Assembly (NCBI GenBank): GCA_029204225.1
Contig: CM055107.1
Location: 18,900,218 to 18,964,217 of the forward strand
Origin: Diphasiastrum complanatum
Taxonomy: Eukaryota > Streptophyta > Lycopodiopsida > Lycopodiales > Lycopodiaceae
Reading direction: 5' to 3'
DNA: 64,000 nucleotides
Below the pieces are notes generated by a model. That model saw only the letters and a list, made by a program, of their open reading frames with translations. It was not told where the DNA came from and did no database searches. Made by a program: the position numbers and the translations under genes. Each line of letters starts with the position of its first letter. Positions within the stretch are counted from its first letter, which is position 1. Positions 1 through 9,808 of the stretch are shown piece after piece.

Positions 1-1390
1 ATAGATATATAAGTAATTAATATGGCTTTACATAAATAAAATTTATTCCTCCCATAAATTTACGAATATGCCTACGATACTTATGGGGCACATGTTTATA
101 TGGGGGAGTTAGAAATAGCCATACTATTTTAGTGATCAGCTGTATCAATCTAACATAGTCTATTATGTTTTTCTCTTCAACAATTTGATAAGTTCTCCAT
201 ACTAGATGAAGATAGACACAATTTACTTTAAGCTTGTCAACAAAACTAGTGCCTATAAAAAAAGATAACACAGATCTTCCCACTTGATCATAAGGATATA
301 GTAATTATCTCCATAGGGATTAGGTGGTACAAAGGAGATATAAGAAAGACTATATGGTCGTTCTGTAGGATAAACAATATATCAGGCTCACTCCTATAAT
401 GACATGTAATAAATAGTACTTTAAACCCTTAGGTATATCGGTAATATTTTGACAAAGGTTATACCACTGCCACAATTCTATTTCATAAGGAACTAAGACA
501 CTAAGAATCCATTCTAAATCATAATTGTACAAATCACCTCCCCTTCTAGAATGCAAACTATCACTGATCATTTTTAGTAATATTATTCATTATGTAAGGA
601 GATCGGACATATATTTTGTATTCTGTCTTCTATAAGTATCACTCTTAGTATACCTTGTAGATACTCTGAGGTACAATAGAGTAATTTCCACTAGGTAGAT
701 TATCTTTTTATTGTTTCTATTATCTCAGAGTCTCCAAGGACCCAAGATTGTCCATCTAATGTATATGTAGTATTGAGACATATGTGGATTATGGATTCTT
801 GGTCATATAATTATGATATATATGATAGTATTGATTGCTGATCATATTCGGGAATTGCCAAATATTCCAACAATTTATAGTCACTATTACACCATCATCA
901 ATGGATGATATCTCCATTCATGATTTGTATAATTTACAAATGTATTGTGAATTGGCATTCTGGACTTCTTTATCTCTAACTAGAGTATTCATATGCATCT
1001 CAATATTGATTACTTTCAGTCATATTGTCCATTACTAAGCAAATTCAATATTGAACGTGGACCTATATAATCATGTATTATATGTTTCTTCACAGAGAGT
1101 TAAATCATAAACTAGTTATAGATCTCATATATAGTCTCTAGGTAGTACTCTATCACTTGTTGGAAGAACGGACATGTAGGATATTCTGGATAAGTTAAAT
1201 ATTCGACTAAGATATCCAACAATTCTCATTTTATTTTAGAGTCTCTTAGCAAGGATAGCTTTCCTATAACCACCACTGCCCTAATTCTCCAATTATGAAT
1301 AGTTAAGGCTGAAGGCAACTCCATGTTTATTTGATTTTTTTATATTCATGAAAGACCTTTTATTTTTCTTTATCTTATGTCGATATTAAT
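1..1390 (-). other. Decayed DNA, probably downstream part of gypsy pol
   Basis: No intact gene. Two minus-strand open stretches (about 571-350 and 283-17) lie in one frame separated by stops, which suggests old coding sequence. It lies on the 3' side of the clear reverse-transcriptase block at 1391-1690, so RNase H/integrase remnants are expected here, but I cannot identify motifs with confidence. Confidence 0.3.
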
Positions 1391-1690
1391 TCATAATGAC
1401 ATCAAACAAAATTTGAGATCTTGAAAGGATTTTTCTTCTATAGATGTCCAATAAAAAGTAACGTCTTTCTTAAGAAGATTATATAAGGGTGTAGATATTT
1501 GATCATAATTCTGTATAAATCTTCTATAGTAACCACATAATCATAGAAACACTCTTACTTCATGAACATCTTTTATAGAAAAAAGATTCAGCTTTATCTT
1601 ATTGAACTATTCATCTTTGAATTCTTCTTTCAGTCACTCCAAATGATTATCATTTAAGCATTTTCTATACTTCTATGGCAATATGAACTA
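1391..1690 (-). pseudogene. Ty3/gypsy reverse transcriptase fragment
   Basis: Read on the minus strand this encodes DVHEVRVFL, a stop, LCGYYRRFIQNYDQ, then TPLYNLLKKDVTFYW and EEKSFQDLK, ending at a stop near 1391. This is the C-terminal part of the gypsy RT domain (family pattern EVRSFLGLxGYYRRFI...PLTxLLKKxxxFxW...AFxxLK). The internal stop TGA sits where the family has glycine, so a GGA to TGA change is the simplest reading. Several more stops lie upstream. It is a dead fragment of a retroelement transcribed right to left; no LTR belonging to it was found. Recognition of the RT block is firm, limits are approximate. Confidence 0.75.
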
Positions 1691-2830
1691 GCATACCACT
1701 AGAGTATCTGGCTTTCATGGATCTTATCCCATTGTGGTCGCCATAAAGCATGTGATATGTTTTGTGTGTTGCTTAATAGTGTTCATAACACTATAGTGGG
1801 GTTTTGTATGATTATGAAGCCAGTCATTGGATTTCTAGTTCGGATATTGCCATAGATTATACTAAAAGGTAACGTAAGTTTGATCCCATTCACTTCATAA
1901 GTAATCCATCTCAAATATTAGTTTCAATGATATAAATGTTTTCCATTTACTAATCCTTGTATTCTCTCCAATCTAGCAAACTTTGTATACAAATATTTTA
2001 TCATGATCTAATTATGATATGCATGATATTGCTTTAGAAGTTCATAGATAACAATATTTAGAGTTCAATTTGGTGAATTGTATGGCATCATTCCATTATC
2101 TTTCAATTTGAAATATTTAGTATGATCTCCAGTTACACATTAGTAAATTTCATAAGTTCATAACTCTCTCCATATGTAGTTCATTCATAAGAGGACATGC
2201 ACATTCACACTTAGAGACAAAGTCAACCACTGATGCTGATCAGTGCAAAGCAAAAGAGGACACAAAATTTGCATTTCTAAACGAGAGTATTTTTTGAGTC
2301 ATTATACATTTTTTGATACTTGTAAATTTCAATACCGTCGGTCTAAAATCCGCCGATCATCGACTCACATTGACAGTCCGCCCACTTTGTACATGCATTA
2401 ATTGTAATGAGGTGGTTGTAATAACTGCAACAAAAGGTAGTTGTAGATATTTTATAGGATATTAAACCTAGAATCTTCATCAAAAAACTTTTGAAATCTC
2501 CAACCTTATGATCTTCTGATATCTAAAACATCTGATAACTATATCTATCAATTTATTTAGATACTTCTGTTGCATGTGCTATCACATACAACGATCAGAG
2601 TTCTCATTATGTAGCCAGCTGAAGTTTTCACTTCATGTGATTGTACTCTTTGTTGATATTTATGAGAGTACTTTTTGTCTCCACTCAATTGTTTTTCCAT
2701 TGCGCATTATTTATTCCTTCATTTTGAATGTTATTCTACTAAATGTGGTGCTTTCGATCCTATACCAAGCCCGCTCATCAGCTTCCACACATTCCCATTG
2801 ATTTTTGACACGTAGAGAATATAATATCAT
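1691..2830. other. AT-rich DNA without recognisable gene
   Basis: Possible further decayed gypsy sequence on the minus strand up to about 2300, but no motif is readable. The last 40 bases resemble the leader of the copia element at 4.5-4.7 kb. Confidence 0.3.
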
Positions 2831-2939
2831 AACATTTTTATTCTAATATAGTGCAGACACTAGCTAAATTATTTTAAGTTTGTACAATCTATTATTTGAA
2901 TACATCCGTCTCAAACTTTCTAATGGATTCACAATTGAA
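2831..2939 (+). repeat. Copy of a copia element leader with gag start codon
   Basis: These bases closely match 4570-4679, the untranslated leader and first six gag codons (MDSQLK, ATG at 2923) of the copia element that follows. Homology stops abruptly after codon 6, where aspartic-protease sequence begins. Confidence 0.75.
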
Positions 2940-2941
2940 GT

Positions 2942-3470
2942 CTGTCGTCCTACAAAGAACTCTCGTGCAGCAACCCTCAATGCCTGGACTCGCAATCAAG
3001 AGAATGTGATGGAGGCAACTGCAAACATCTTTTTGCATACGAGGGCGGCACTGTTTTGAAAGAGGACTTTTCTACTTATACCATCACCGTGAAAACAACA
3101 AGCAGATCTTAGCACCAGATTAACGACTTTGCCTTTGGATGTGGTCATAAAAATTACATGGCAAATGATCAATATGTCACTCTAGATGCAACGGGCATTC
3201 CAATTTCTCTGATTACTCAGTTGGGATCGACGATTGAACAGAAGTTTGCATATTGTTTGGTCGCCTTTAATGAATCATTTGACACTAAAAGTGAGTTGTT
3301 CTTTGGATCAGTTGCGACAATCAATATTCCTGGAGTTCAATTTATCCCAATTCTCAGCCAGACCGGATCGCCCCACTATTATGTTGGTCTTAATGCTCAG
3401 CGTTGGTGGAAAACGACTGGAAGTCAATCTGCCAGGTGGCACGGTGAAAAATTCATAGATTCAGGCCACC
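2942..3470 (+). pseudogene. Nepenthesin-like (A1B) aspartic protease fragment
   Basis: One frame (continuing into the open stretch 3158-3481) reads LSSYKELSCSNPQCLDSQ, CDGGNCKHLFAYEGG, TYTITVKTTSRS, a TAG stop at 3107-3109, then DFAFGCGHKN, ISLITQLGSTIEQKFAYCLV and ELFFGS. These are hallmark blocks of plant pepsin-type CDR1/nepenthesin proteases: the cysteine-rich insert, the FGCG block, the S-x-x-Q-L-G-S...FSYCLV block and the following beta-strand. Both active-site regions (first DTG, second DSG) are missing; the GHPK-like end is followed by unrelated DNA. Only the middle third of a usual 430-470 aa protease is present, without signal peptide and with one stop. It is a truncated, captured gene piece, joined at its 5' side to copia leader DNA and abutting a 0.5-kb foldback at its 3' side. 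Confidence 0.8.
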
Positions 3471-3484
3471 CTAAAGCCTAAGCC

Positions 3485-3988
3485 CTAAAGCCTGCAAAGG
3501 GTGTAGAAGCTCGTTCGCATTTTTTTGGGGCAAAGCTGTGCTTTGATCATATGTGATAGTGTGCCCTTGCCATAGTTGCACTTCAGAGGTAGGTTGTATT
3601 CAAGATAAACTGTCATAATCTGACAACCAAGCAATGAATGATAGCTCCTATAGATATGTTCCAAGAAGCTACAAGAGACCAAAAACCCTCCCTTCCAGGC
3701 TATTTGGACTTTTTTGAACCTCCACGACTTATTTTCCCATAAGTTGCAGTGGAGGTCAAAAAAAGCCCAAATAGGTTGGAAGGGAGGGTTCTTTTGTCTC
3801 ATGTAGCTTCCTGGAACACATCTATAGGAACTATCATTCATTGCTTGCCTGTTAGATTATGATAGTTTATCTTGAATACAACCTACCTCTGAAGTGCAAC
3901 TATGGCAAGGGCACACTATCACATATGATCAAAGCACAGCTTTGCCCCAAAAAAATGCGAACGAGCTTCTACACCCTTTGCAGGCTTT
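3485..3988. repeat. Long near-perfect inverted repeat (foldback), about 245-bp arms
   Basis: Left arm starts AAAGCCTGCAAAGGGTGTAG (about 3487) and the right arm ends with its reverse complement near 3988. The arms stay aligned with few mismatches to a centre near 3739 (CCTCCAC...GTGGAGG around TTATTTTCCCATAA). There is no coding sequence. Open frames in it are shadows. It may be a foldback/MITE-type element or an inverted duplication; I see no convincing target-site duplication. Confidence 0.85.
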
Positions 3989-3992
3989 ATTT

Positions 3993-4506
3993 TGGAACAC
4001 TGAACTTTTTGCCACTATGGGTTAACTCTAGTTAAGTAGGAAACCATAATTTGACAAAGTATTCTCATTAAAATTGTCTTGAGTTACTCATTTTAACTAT
4101 GCATAGCCTTCTGACATATCCATTTTAAATTTGGTTGGGTCCCTTCGGACATTGATGAGTTGGAAGGTCAGGCCTCAACATCCAATAGCATTTCCACATG
4201 CTTCCCAACGAAACATCTATTTATTTAAAAAGTTTTATGTTTATTTTAATTTGAGACAAGCTATGTAATGTAGAAGCCTGATATCAATAGTTTATTGGTC
4301 CACATGGCAACACAAATGAGAAAAAAATAAAAAGACATCTTTTAGAAAGGCCCTCTTCAAGCTCATATTTGTCTAATGAAAGTCTATGGAATCAACTATT
4401 TTAATCCCATCGACTTCAAAGCTTCCATTTATTGAAGCTGACTTGGATATGATAGACATGGATTCATGCATCGAGGATTATCAACTAGACTTGATTAACA
4501 CCAACA
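3993..4506 (+). repeat. Probable 3' part of copia 5' LTR
   Basis: Non-coding. It ends in CCAACA directly before a TGGTATC primer-binding site at 4507, as a copia LTR should. Its left limit is unknown. The first 28 bases (TTTTGGAAC...TATGGGTTAA) recur at 18780-18814. Confidence 0.45.
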
Positions 4507-4518
4507 TGGTATCAAAGC
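4507..4518 (+). promoter_or_regulatory. Copia primer-binding site
   Basis: TGGTATCAAAGC matches, with one change, the TGGTATCAGAGC that pairs with the 3' part of initiator tRNA-Met and primes reverse transcription in plant Ty1/copia elements. Confidence 0.65.
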
Positions 4519-4660
4519 ATATATCGCTCTAATATCTAAGCAGTTAGTCCGTAGAGCATATAGTATCAGAATACTTTTATTCTAATATAGTGTAGACAAT
4601 AGCTAAGTTATTTTAAGTTTGCCAATCTATAGTTTGAATACATCCTTCTCAAACTTCCTA

Positions 4661-5912
4661 ATGGATTCACAATTGAAGTTCGGGCTAATGGTAGACAAGC
4701 TTGATGGTACAGATTACCATCTATGGAAATTCAGGATGAAGGTCGTATTGATGGCCAAAGAATTATGAGAAATAATCATTGGTATTGAACTACTTCCTAG
4801 TGTCGATGAGTAGGTCATTTCCAAAGGGAAGCTCAGGATGGTAAGACATTTGTCTTAATCACCCTTAACATCACCGACACACAAATTGGCCATATCAGAC
4901 AAACCCAAGCATGGAATACATTGAGTATCTTTTACGAAGTGAGAGATGTCACTTCAAAACTACATATGAGGAGAAAGTTATTTTACTCATAATACTCAAG
5001 TTCAATAACAAAAAGAAGAAGCAACTATATCAATAAGCCAATGTAGTTATCGATTCTAGGCAAAATATTGAAGATGAAAACGAGCAGAATGCCTTCATGG
5101 TGGTGATGGAAACTAGTTTCTCGATCCTGGAGTGACACAATACATGACAAGCCATCGAGATTGGTTTATTGACTACACAGCCTATTGTACTAAAAAAATT
5201 GTTCACCTCGGAAACAACAGCTCACATATAATCGAGGTTGAAAGTACTGTTAGAGTAGGTTTTTAGAATGGACTGTCAAAGCTCATACCAAATGTATTGT
5301 ATGTTCTAAATCTGATGAAAAATCTACTATCACCATGGTGAGTTGAATTGCTCATTTAGGACATAAGGAAGAGTTTGAAACCGATTCATGTACAATTCTT
5401 GATAAATCTAAAAGAGTCTTTGCACTTAGAAAGAGGCAAGGGTATCTCTATCGGCTTGCTCATTATAACTCTATGACTGATGGTGCTTTAGGTAGTTTGG
5501 TATTTATGAATAAAGAGCTGATTTGGCATTATAGACTTGGTCACGTTAGTCATATGTCAATCGTAAATATGTCTAACCAGTCTTCAGTCCTTAACTTTGA
5601 CTATCGAATTGTCGACCCTCCTATTTGCCATAGTTGTATCATAGGAAAGCAGACTATAATGCCATTTAAATCGACTTGAGAAGATCTACTAGACATAGCT
5701 CATTTTGATATTTGTGGCTGTATGTAGACACCATCACTCGAGCTTGCTTGTTAGTGGGGGAGAGGAGGCAATACCTCTATGGATGGTCGACAACATGGCG
5801 TTCGTCACCTGATTGCATCTTAGCAATGATCGGCTTCGATGATGGAAATTCTAATACTAAGGAAAAACAACTTCAATTCAGCAAGATGTTAAATCTAAAC
5901 ATTGTCTAAATG
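4661..5912 (+). pseudogene. Copia polyprotein, deletion derivative (family 1, copy A)
   Basis: ATG at 4661 opens MDSQLKFGLMVDKLDG then YHLWKFRMKVVLMAKEL, a typical copia gag start (DUF4219/UBN2 type). Later pieces are gag (TTYEEKVILLIILKFNNKKK), protease-side sequence, and the GAG-pre-integrase domain at 5473-5679 (ELIWHYRLGHVSHMS...ICHSCIIGKQ). The integrase begins (IAHFDICG) but is replaced by about 200 bp of unrelated sequence that runs straight to the polypurine tract and 3' LTR, so most of integrase, RT and RNase H are gone. Several stops and frameshifts. The inverted copy at 21.3-22.6 kb has the same replacement, so this is an inherited non-autonomous form. Copy C at 19 kb retains more integrase. 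Confidence 0.8.
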
Positions 5913-5924
5913 TTTTTGGTCAAA

Positions 5925-5935
5925 CTAAAGGGGAG
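5925..5935 (+). promoter_or_regulatory. Copia polypurine tract
   Basis: AAAGGGGAG lies directly before the LTR start TGTTAGAAT, the expected primer position for plus-strand DNA synthesis. Confidence 0.6.
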
Positions 5936-6290
5936 TGTTAGAATTTTATTTCCAATTCAACCATTCAATCTAGTTGCCACTATATCTCTTACTAGATGTC
6001 TTATCCAGGTATCCATGACAAAGTACTAGACTTGGTTATTTACTTGGGAACCTTCTACAATTGAAGAACCTCTAGAAATACACACAAGTTTGAGACGGAG
6101 TATGCGACACTATTGCAAGTCAACCGAATAAGTCAACAATTTATCGTCGTCAGTCAAACTATCGATAGCTCATTATTTGGAAGGCGTTCGAACCCAACAA
6201 CAAAAGTAAAATCTCAAACTATTGTTACTACTATCAGGACATCACGGCCGCTTTACTGAACGTTTAATGCAAGAGTTGACGGAATGTACA
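5936..6290 (+). repeat. 3' LTR (first part) of copia family 1
   Basis: Starts with TGTTAGAATTTTATTT, a common copia LTR beginning, right after a polypurine tract. It is interrupted near 6290 by another repeat. The inverted partner is 21317-20950. Confidence 0.6.
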
Positions 6291-6935
6291 TATAGCACTG
6301 TATTGCAATTTATACTTGTTTTATATTCCATAATGATGATGGAATATTATTTTTCTGATACTAAATTCCAAAGTCCCTTCAATATCTGAATAGTTTCACC
6401 AATATTTCTACATTTGATCTCAAGCTCGTGTCTGTTACGTGCCTGCAAAAAATCGAAACAAATTGTGTTGCATCTAGAAATACATCTTTTAAAGTAATAA
6501 TCTAAAAATAGCTATATGACTGATTGTTGATATAAGTTAATAAAGAAGAATAAAAATGTTTACAGCTATTTAATAGTTTACCATTGGAAATGAATCCAAA
6601 ATATGTGGGCATATCATATTGTAGGAGCAATAGATTTGGCCTAATGTGACCCATATTCAAATAAACAAGCTAACTTAATCGGACTGGTTTTTGAGCATGT
6701 GGTTATCTTTAATGAATTTTTAATGTCATTATTCAGTTTATATCAAAATGATTCTTAAACTGAGGAAATAGGAGTAACCCATTCATCACTTCTAAAACTA
6801 GGTAATCGATTTATAGAAAAAGATTCCACAATCAACAAGTTCCTTTGCAGTTCTACCTTAATATTGCAACTGTCCAATATCAGTATGTAGTACATCCAAC
6901 ACACCTGCAAAACATCCAGATGGTTCCCATTGATT
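6290..6935 (+). repeat. Dispersed repeat R1 nested in the copia LTR
   Basis: Reverse complement of about 25800-26430; also present at 20413-20950 (inverted) and partly at 18290-18420 and 56355-56740. It is part of the longer LTR-like family seen at 25.3-27.8 kb and 56.4-58.3 kb. Non-coding. It interrupts copia family 1 at the same point here and in the inverted copy. Confidence 0.75.
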
Positions 6936-6939
6936 TATA

Positions 6940-8265
6940 TTGGACGGATTAGATCAAACAAATATACACAATCAGAATATCCTGACAAGAAGAGCAATAT
7001 GCAGCCTGACTCGAATTCTGGCTCAGGATCGAATTTTGGTCCTGAGTTGCATTTTGGCTCAAGGTCGAATTTGGATTCTTCATCATTGCAACCAAAGCGG
7101 AACCTATTCTGCAAATACTGTAAGAGAACTGTACATCTTATCAAGGACTACAGAACTTTAAAATTCAACAATAAGAAGAAGAAACAGTTCCAACAACAAG
7201 CAAATTTTGCTTCAACCAATTACTCGATCTAGCACCAAGATGAAGACAAAGCAACCTTCTTGACCAAAGTTGGAGAACACATGATATCAATTCTTGGTAT
7301 CTACATTGGGGAGCAACTCAGCATCTGACTCACAACAAGGACTCTCAAATCGTGCAACTTGGAGACAGTTCAAAGCACACTATTGAGGGTGAAGGAACAG
7401 TCAGGGTTGAATTTCAGAGATGAAAAATCAAGTTGCTAACCAACGTTCTCCACGTTCCAAATCTAACCAAAAAATCTGCACTCAGTTAGCAGAATCACAT
7501 ATTTGGGTCAGACGGGCGAATTTGACACACATTGCTGCACCATTTTTAACAAGTCCCGGAAAGTTCTAGCTTTCGGGAGAAGAAGTGGCAATCTTTATAA
7601 AATCAGCCACTACAATTCCTCTAATTGTCAAGCCTCTATACTTCCACTTCTAGATAAGATGATATGCCTTTGCATTTCAGATTAGGCCATCACAATTATA
7701 ATAGTATTCAAAAATTGTCCAAACAGAATTTAGTATAAGATATGCCTTCAACCAGCAAATCCGATACTCCATGCAAAAGTTGTACTATTAGCAAGCATGC
7801 TAGAAGTCCATCAATTTCTGAATCAATTCACACTTCTAGAAATTTGCTATATCTTGTACACATGGAAATTTGTGGCCCTACGCAGACTGTTTCCGCAGGG
7901 GGAGTTGTATACTTATTCACTTTTATCAATGACTTCTCTTGCAAGACTACAACTTATTTCTTGAAGGAGAAATCCGATACCTTCGTACTCTTCAAGCAGT
8001 TCAAAGTATCAACAGAAAATTCAATCCAGAGAAGAATCAAAGCTCTACGCTCTATGGAGGGGGACTATTTATCTCCACCGAATTCAAGGAATTCTGCAAG
8101 CAAACTGAATAGATCAAAGCTACTCACCTTGGTCCAAAGGTATAGCCAAATGGAAGAATCATACACTTATTGCGAGTGCCAAGAGCATGTTGGCCCATGT
8201 CTCTCTTCCAAAGAAGTTATGGGGAGAAGCTGTTACTGTTATGTCCATGGCCTTACCCACTCCTC
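6940..8265 (+). pseudogene. Copia gag-protease-integrase fragment (family 2, copy A)
   Basis: Contains a gag zinc knuckle near 7110 (CKYCKRTVHLIKDY: CX2CX4HX4 with the last cysteine changed to tyrosine). Lysine-rich KFNNKKKKQFQQQ follows, then the protease C-terminal region with the LGD-type block, the GAG-pre-integrase segment around 7500-7740, and integrase from about 7742: CKSCTISKHAR, LVHMEICGPTQT (family H-S/T-D-I-C-G-P; here the catalytic Asp is Glu), VVYLFTFINDFSCKT. Many stops and frameshifts. Sequence becomes unrelated after about 8265. The inverted copy is at 19720-20412 and lost a different knuckle cysteine. Recognition is firm; it cannot be functional. Confidence 0.75.
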
Positions 8266-8893
8266 ATTGTGATCATTGATTCATTGCCAGGGTTTCACTC
8301 TACCTTCATGTTTCTTATTCCTTGGCTTGAGGGTGAAGCTTCTAGAGTTGATTGGTTGCTTCTACTTGGTTGGGTGGTTGCTCCATAGTGTGTTTTCTGT
8401 TGTGTTTTGTCTTGTAAGCAGGATCTTAGGGAGCTTCCCTTATATTGGTATCATAGCAAGGCTTATGAAGATTGGAGAACATGGAGAAGGGCAACCTTTT
8501 GTTGAAATTTTGGATTGGATCATTGGAATTCTCTTCCAAGGTGGATAGCAAAGGTGCAAGTGGGTGTACTATCCCGGTTTCAATTTGCATGTTGCTAAGT
8601 CCATTACTCTTGGGATTCTTTGTGGTTGTATGAGAATTTTCCTTGAAGGCCAATTTGTGATGCTTTTTTTGGAGCTTTTTCTTGTGTGGATCAAATCTTT
8701 GGTAGACCTGAATTTTCCAGCAAGTGTATTTTCGGTTTAGGGTTCATTGATGATGAAATTAATGATGCATGCCGGTTCTTTCTAATGATTTATGATTTTA
8801 GGCTATGTTTTGGTCAAAGTTGCTTGGTTTTTCATGCTTTTTGGCACAAAGTAGATAGTAAGAACCAAAATCTAGTAGGACCAGATCAATCAT
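8266..8893 (+). other. Non-coding stretch with copia-like primer site
   Basis: No recognisable protein. TTGGTATCATAGC at 8445-8457 resembles a copia primer-binding site, and TGTGATCATTG begins at 8269, so a short (about 175 bp) LTR could end there; no second LTR was found, so this is only a possibility. Confidence 0.25.
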
Positions 8894-9199
8894 CCAGATT
8901 GAATAGACCCAAGATGGTGGTATGTAATCCAACTTAATGCAAGAAAACGACACGTGTTTGAAGGAAAAGATATTGTTGAATTGGATACACCCGATGAACC
9001 ACCACCCAATTTTGGCGACGTTTTGGAAGAACCTGAACCACTCATCCAAACTCCAAATGATGTTGAAATGATGGGAGAAGAAGGTACCAATGAAAATAAT
9101 CAGATTCCTACGATCGTACAAGAGAAAATTGGGGGTAATTTGAGGCCCCCACGTTTGGATGACATAGAATTAGAAGAAGAGGAGATTGAATATGAAGGA
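8894..9199 (+). pseudogene. Duplicate of CACTA transposase C-terminal exon
   Basis: Closely matches 13229-13514, the last exon of the TNP2-type element downstream. It encodes RRHVFEGKDIVELDTPDEP, then an acidic tail (MMGEEGTNENN, DIELEEEEIEYEG). In DUF4216-containing CACTA proteins this segment follows the PRWWYVIQLNAR-like motif; here that motif has a frameshift. The match ends at GAATATGAAGG, where a block otherwise found at 16692 is joined on. Confidence 0.7.
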
Positions 9200-9459
9200 C
9201 CTCATGTGCCACAAAGCAATCTAATCCATGAAAGGGGGATGAGGGGGCCACTTTTATTTTCTAGTGGACCAACAATAAGCCTACATTTTGAATAAGAGAA
9301 TTGTTGACATCCTAGTCTAAATTAGTGGTGGGCGAGTATAACATAAAATATGACTATGAAAGGTCAGTATCAATACAAGTATCAACAAATGGAACCAACT
9401 TCTTATATTTCAAAGAAAACTGGTTGTCAATGAGGACCACAAACATAGGATTGGCTTTC
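9200..9459 (+). repeat. Direct repeat, partner 16692-16955
   Basis: From CCTCATGTGCCACAAAGCAA to AGGATTGGCT the two copies are nearly identical over about 260 bp. Together with the preceding block this makes 8894-9459 an internally deleted version of 13229-16955. Confidence 0.85.
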
Positions 9460-9808
9460 TTTGTTTACAATGTTTCAAATTTTGAAAATTGAACATACGA
9501 TCTCGTACAAACTCTAATTAATTACAATCGTTACCAATGTTCCTTCAGCTTAAAATTTTGATCCAATTGTCAGTTTGTTTGTTCTTTGTGTGGTAGACAA
9601 TGATATTAAGTACAACAAAAAGAATAATCTTAAGAGTACCTCATTGCCGATTGCCTTTGTTTTAGCATGTGTTTCGAAGATTTTTTTCAATTTTTCGGTG
9701 ATCGGACGTTGTGGAATGTCGCAAATGATTGTTTGGTCTAACCAACACAATTGGGGTGGATTTGGCTTTTTCCAAGAATTTGTTTCATGTGTGTAGCCTA
9801 TACATCGA
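9460..9808 (+). other. Region upstream of CACTA transposase
   Basis: No clear domain. AT-rich; possibly the 5' untranslated part or first intron of the transposase gene. No CACTA terminal repeat was identified. Confidence 0.3.

Noticed and set aside
3485-3841. 118-codon minus-strand ORF in the foldback
   Set aside because: Explained by the palindrome; its translation has no domain and mirrors itself.
7742-8272. Intact 176-aa copia integrase protein
   Set aside because: First catalytic Asp is Glu, the second half is frameshifted away from the integrase pattern, and the ORF is a chance continuation.
8445-8457. TRIM/short LTR element around the primer-like site
   Set aside because: Only one candidate LTR end; no second LTR or polypurine tract found.
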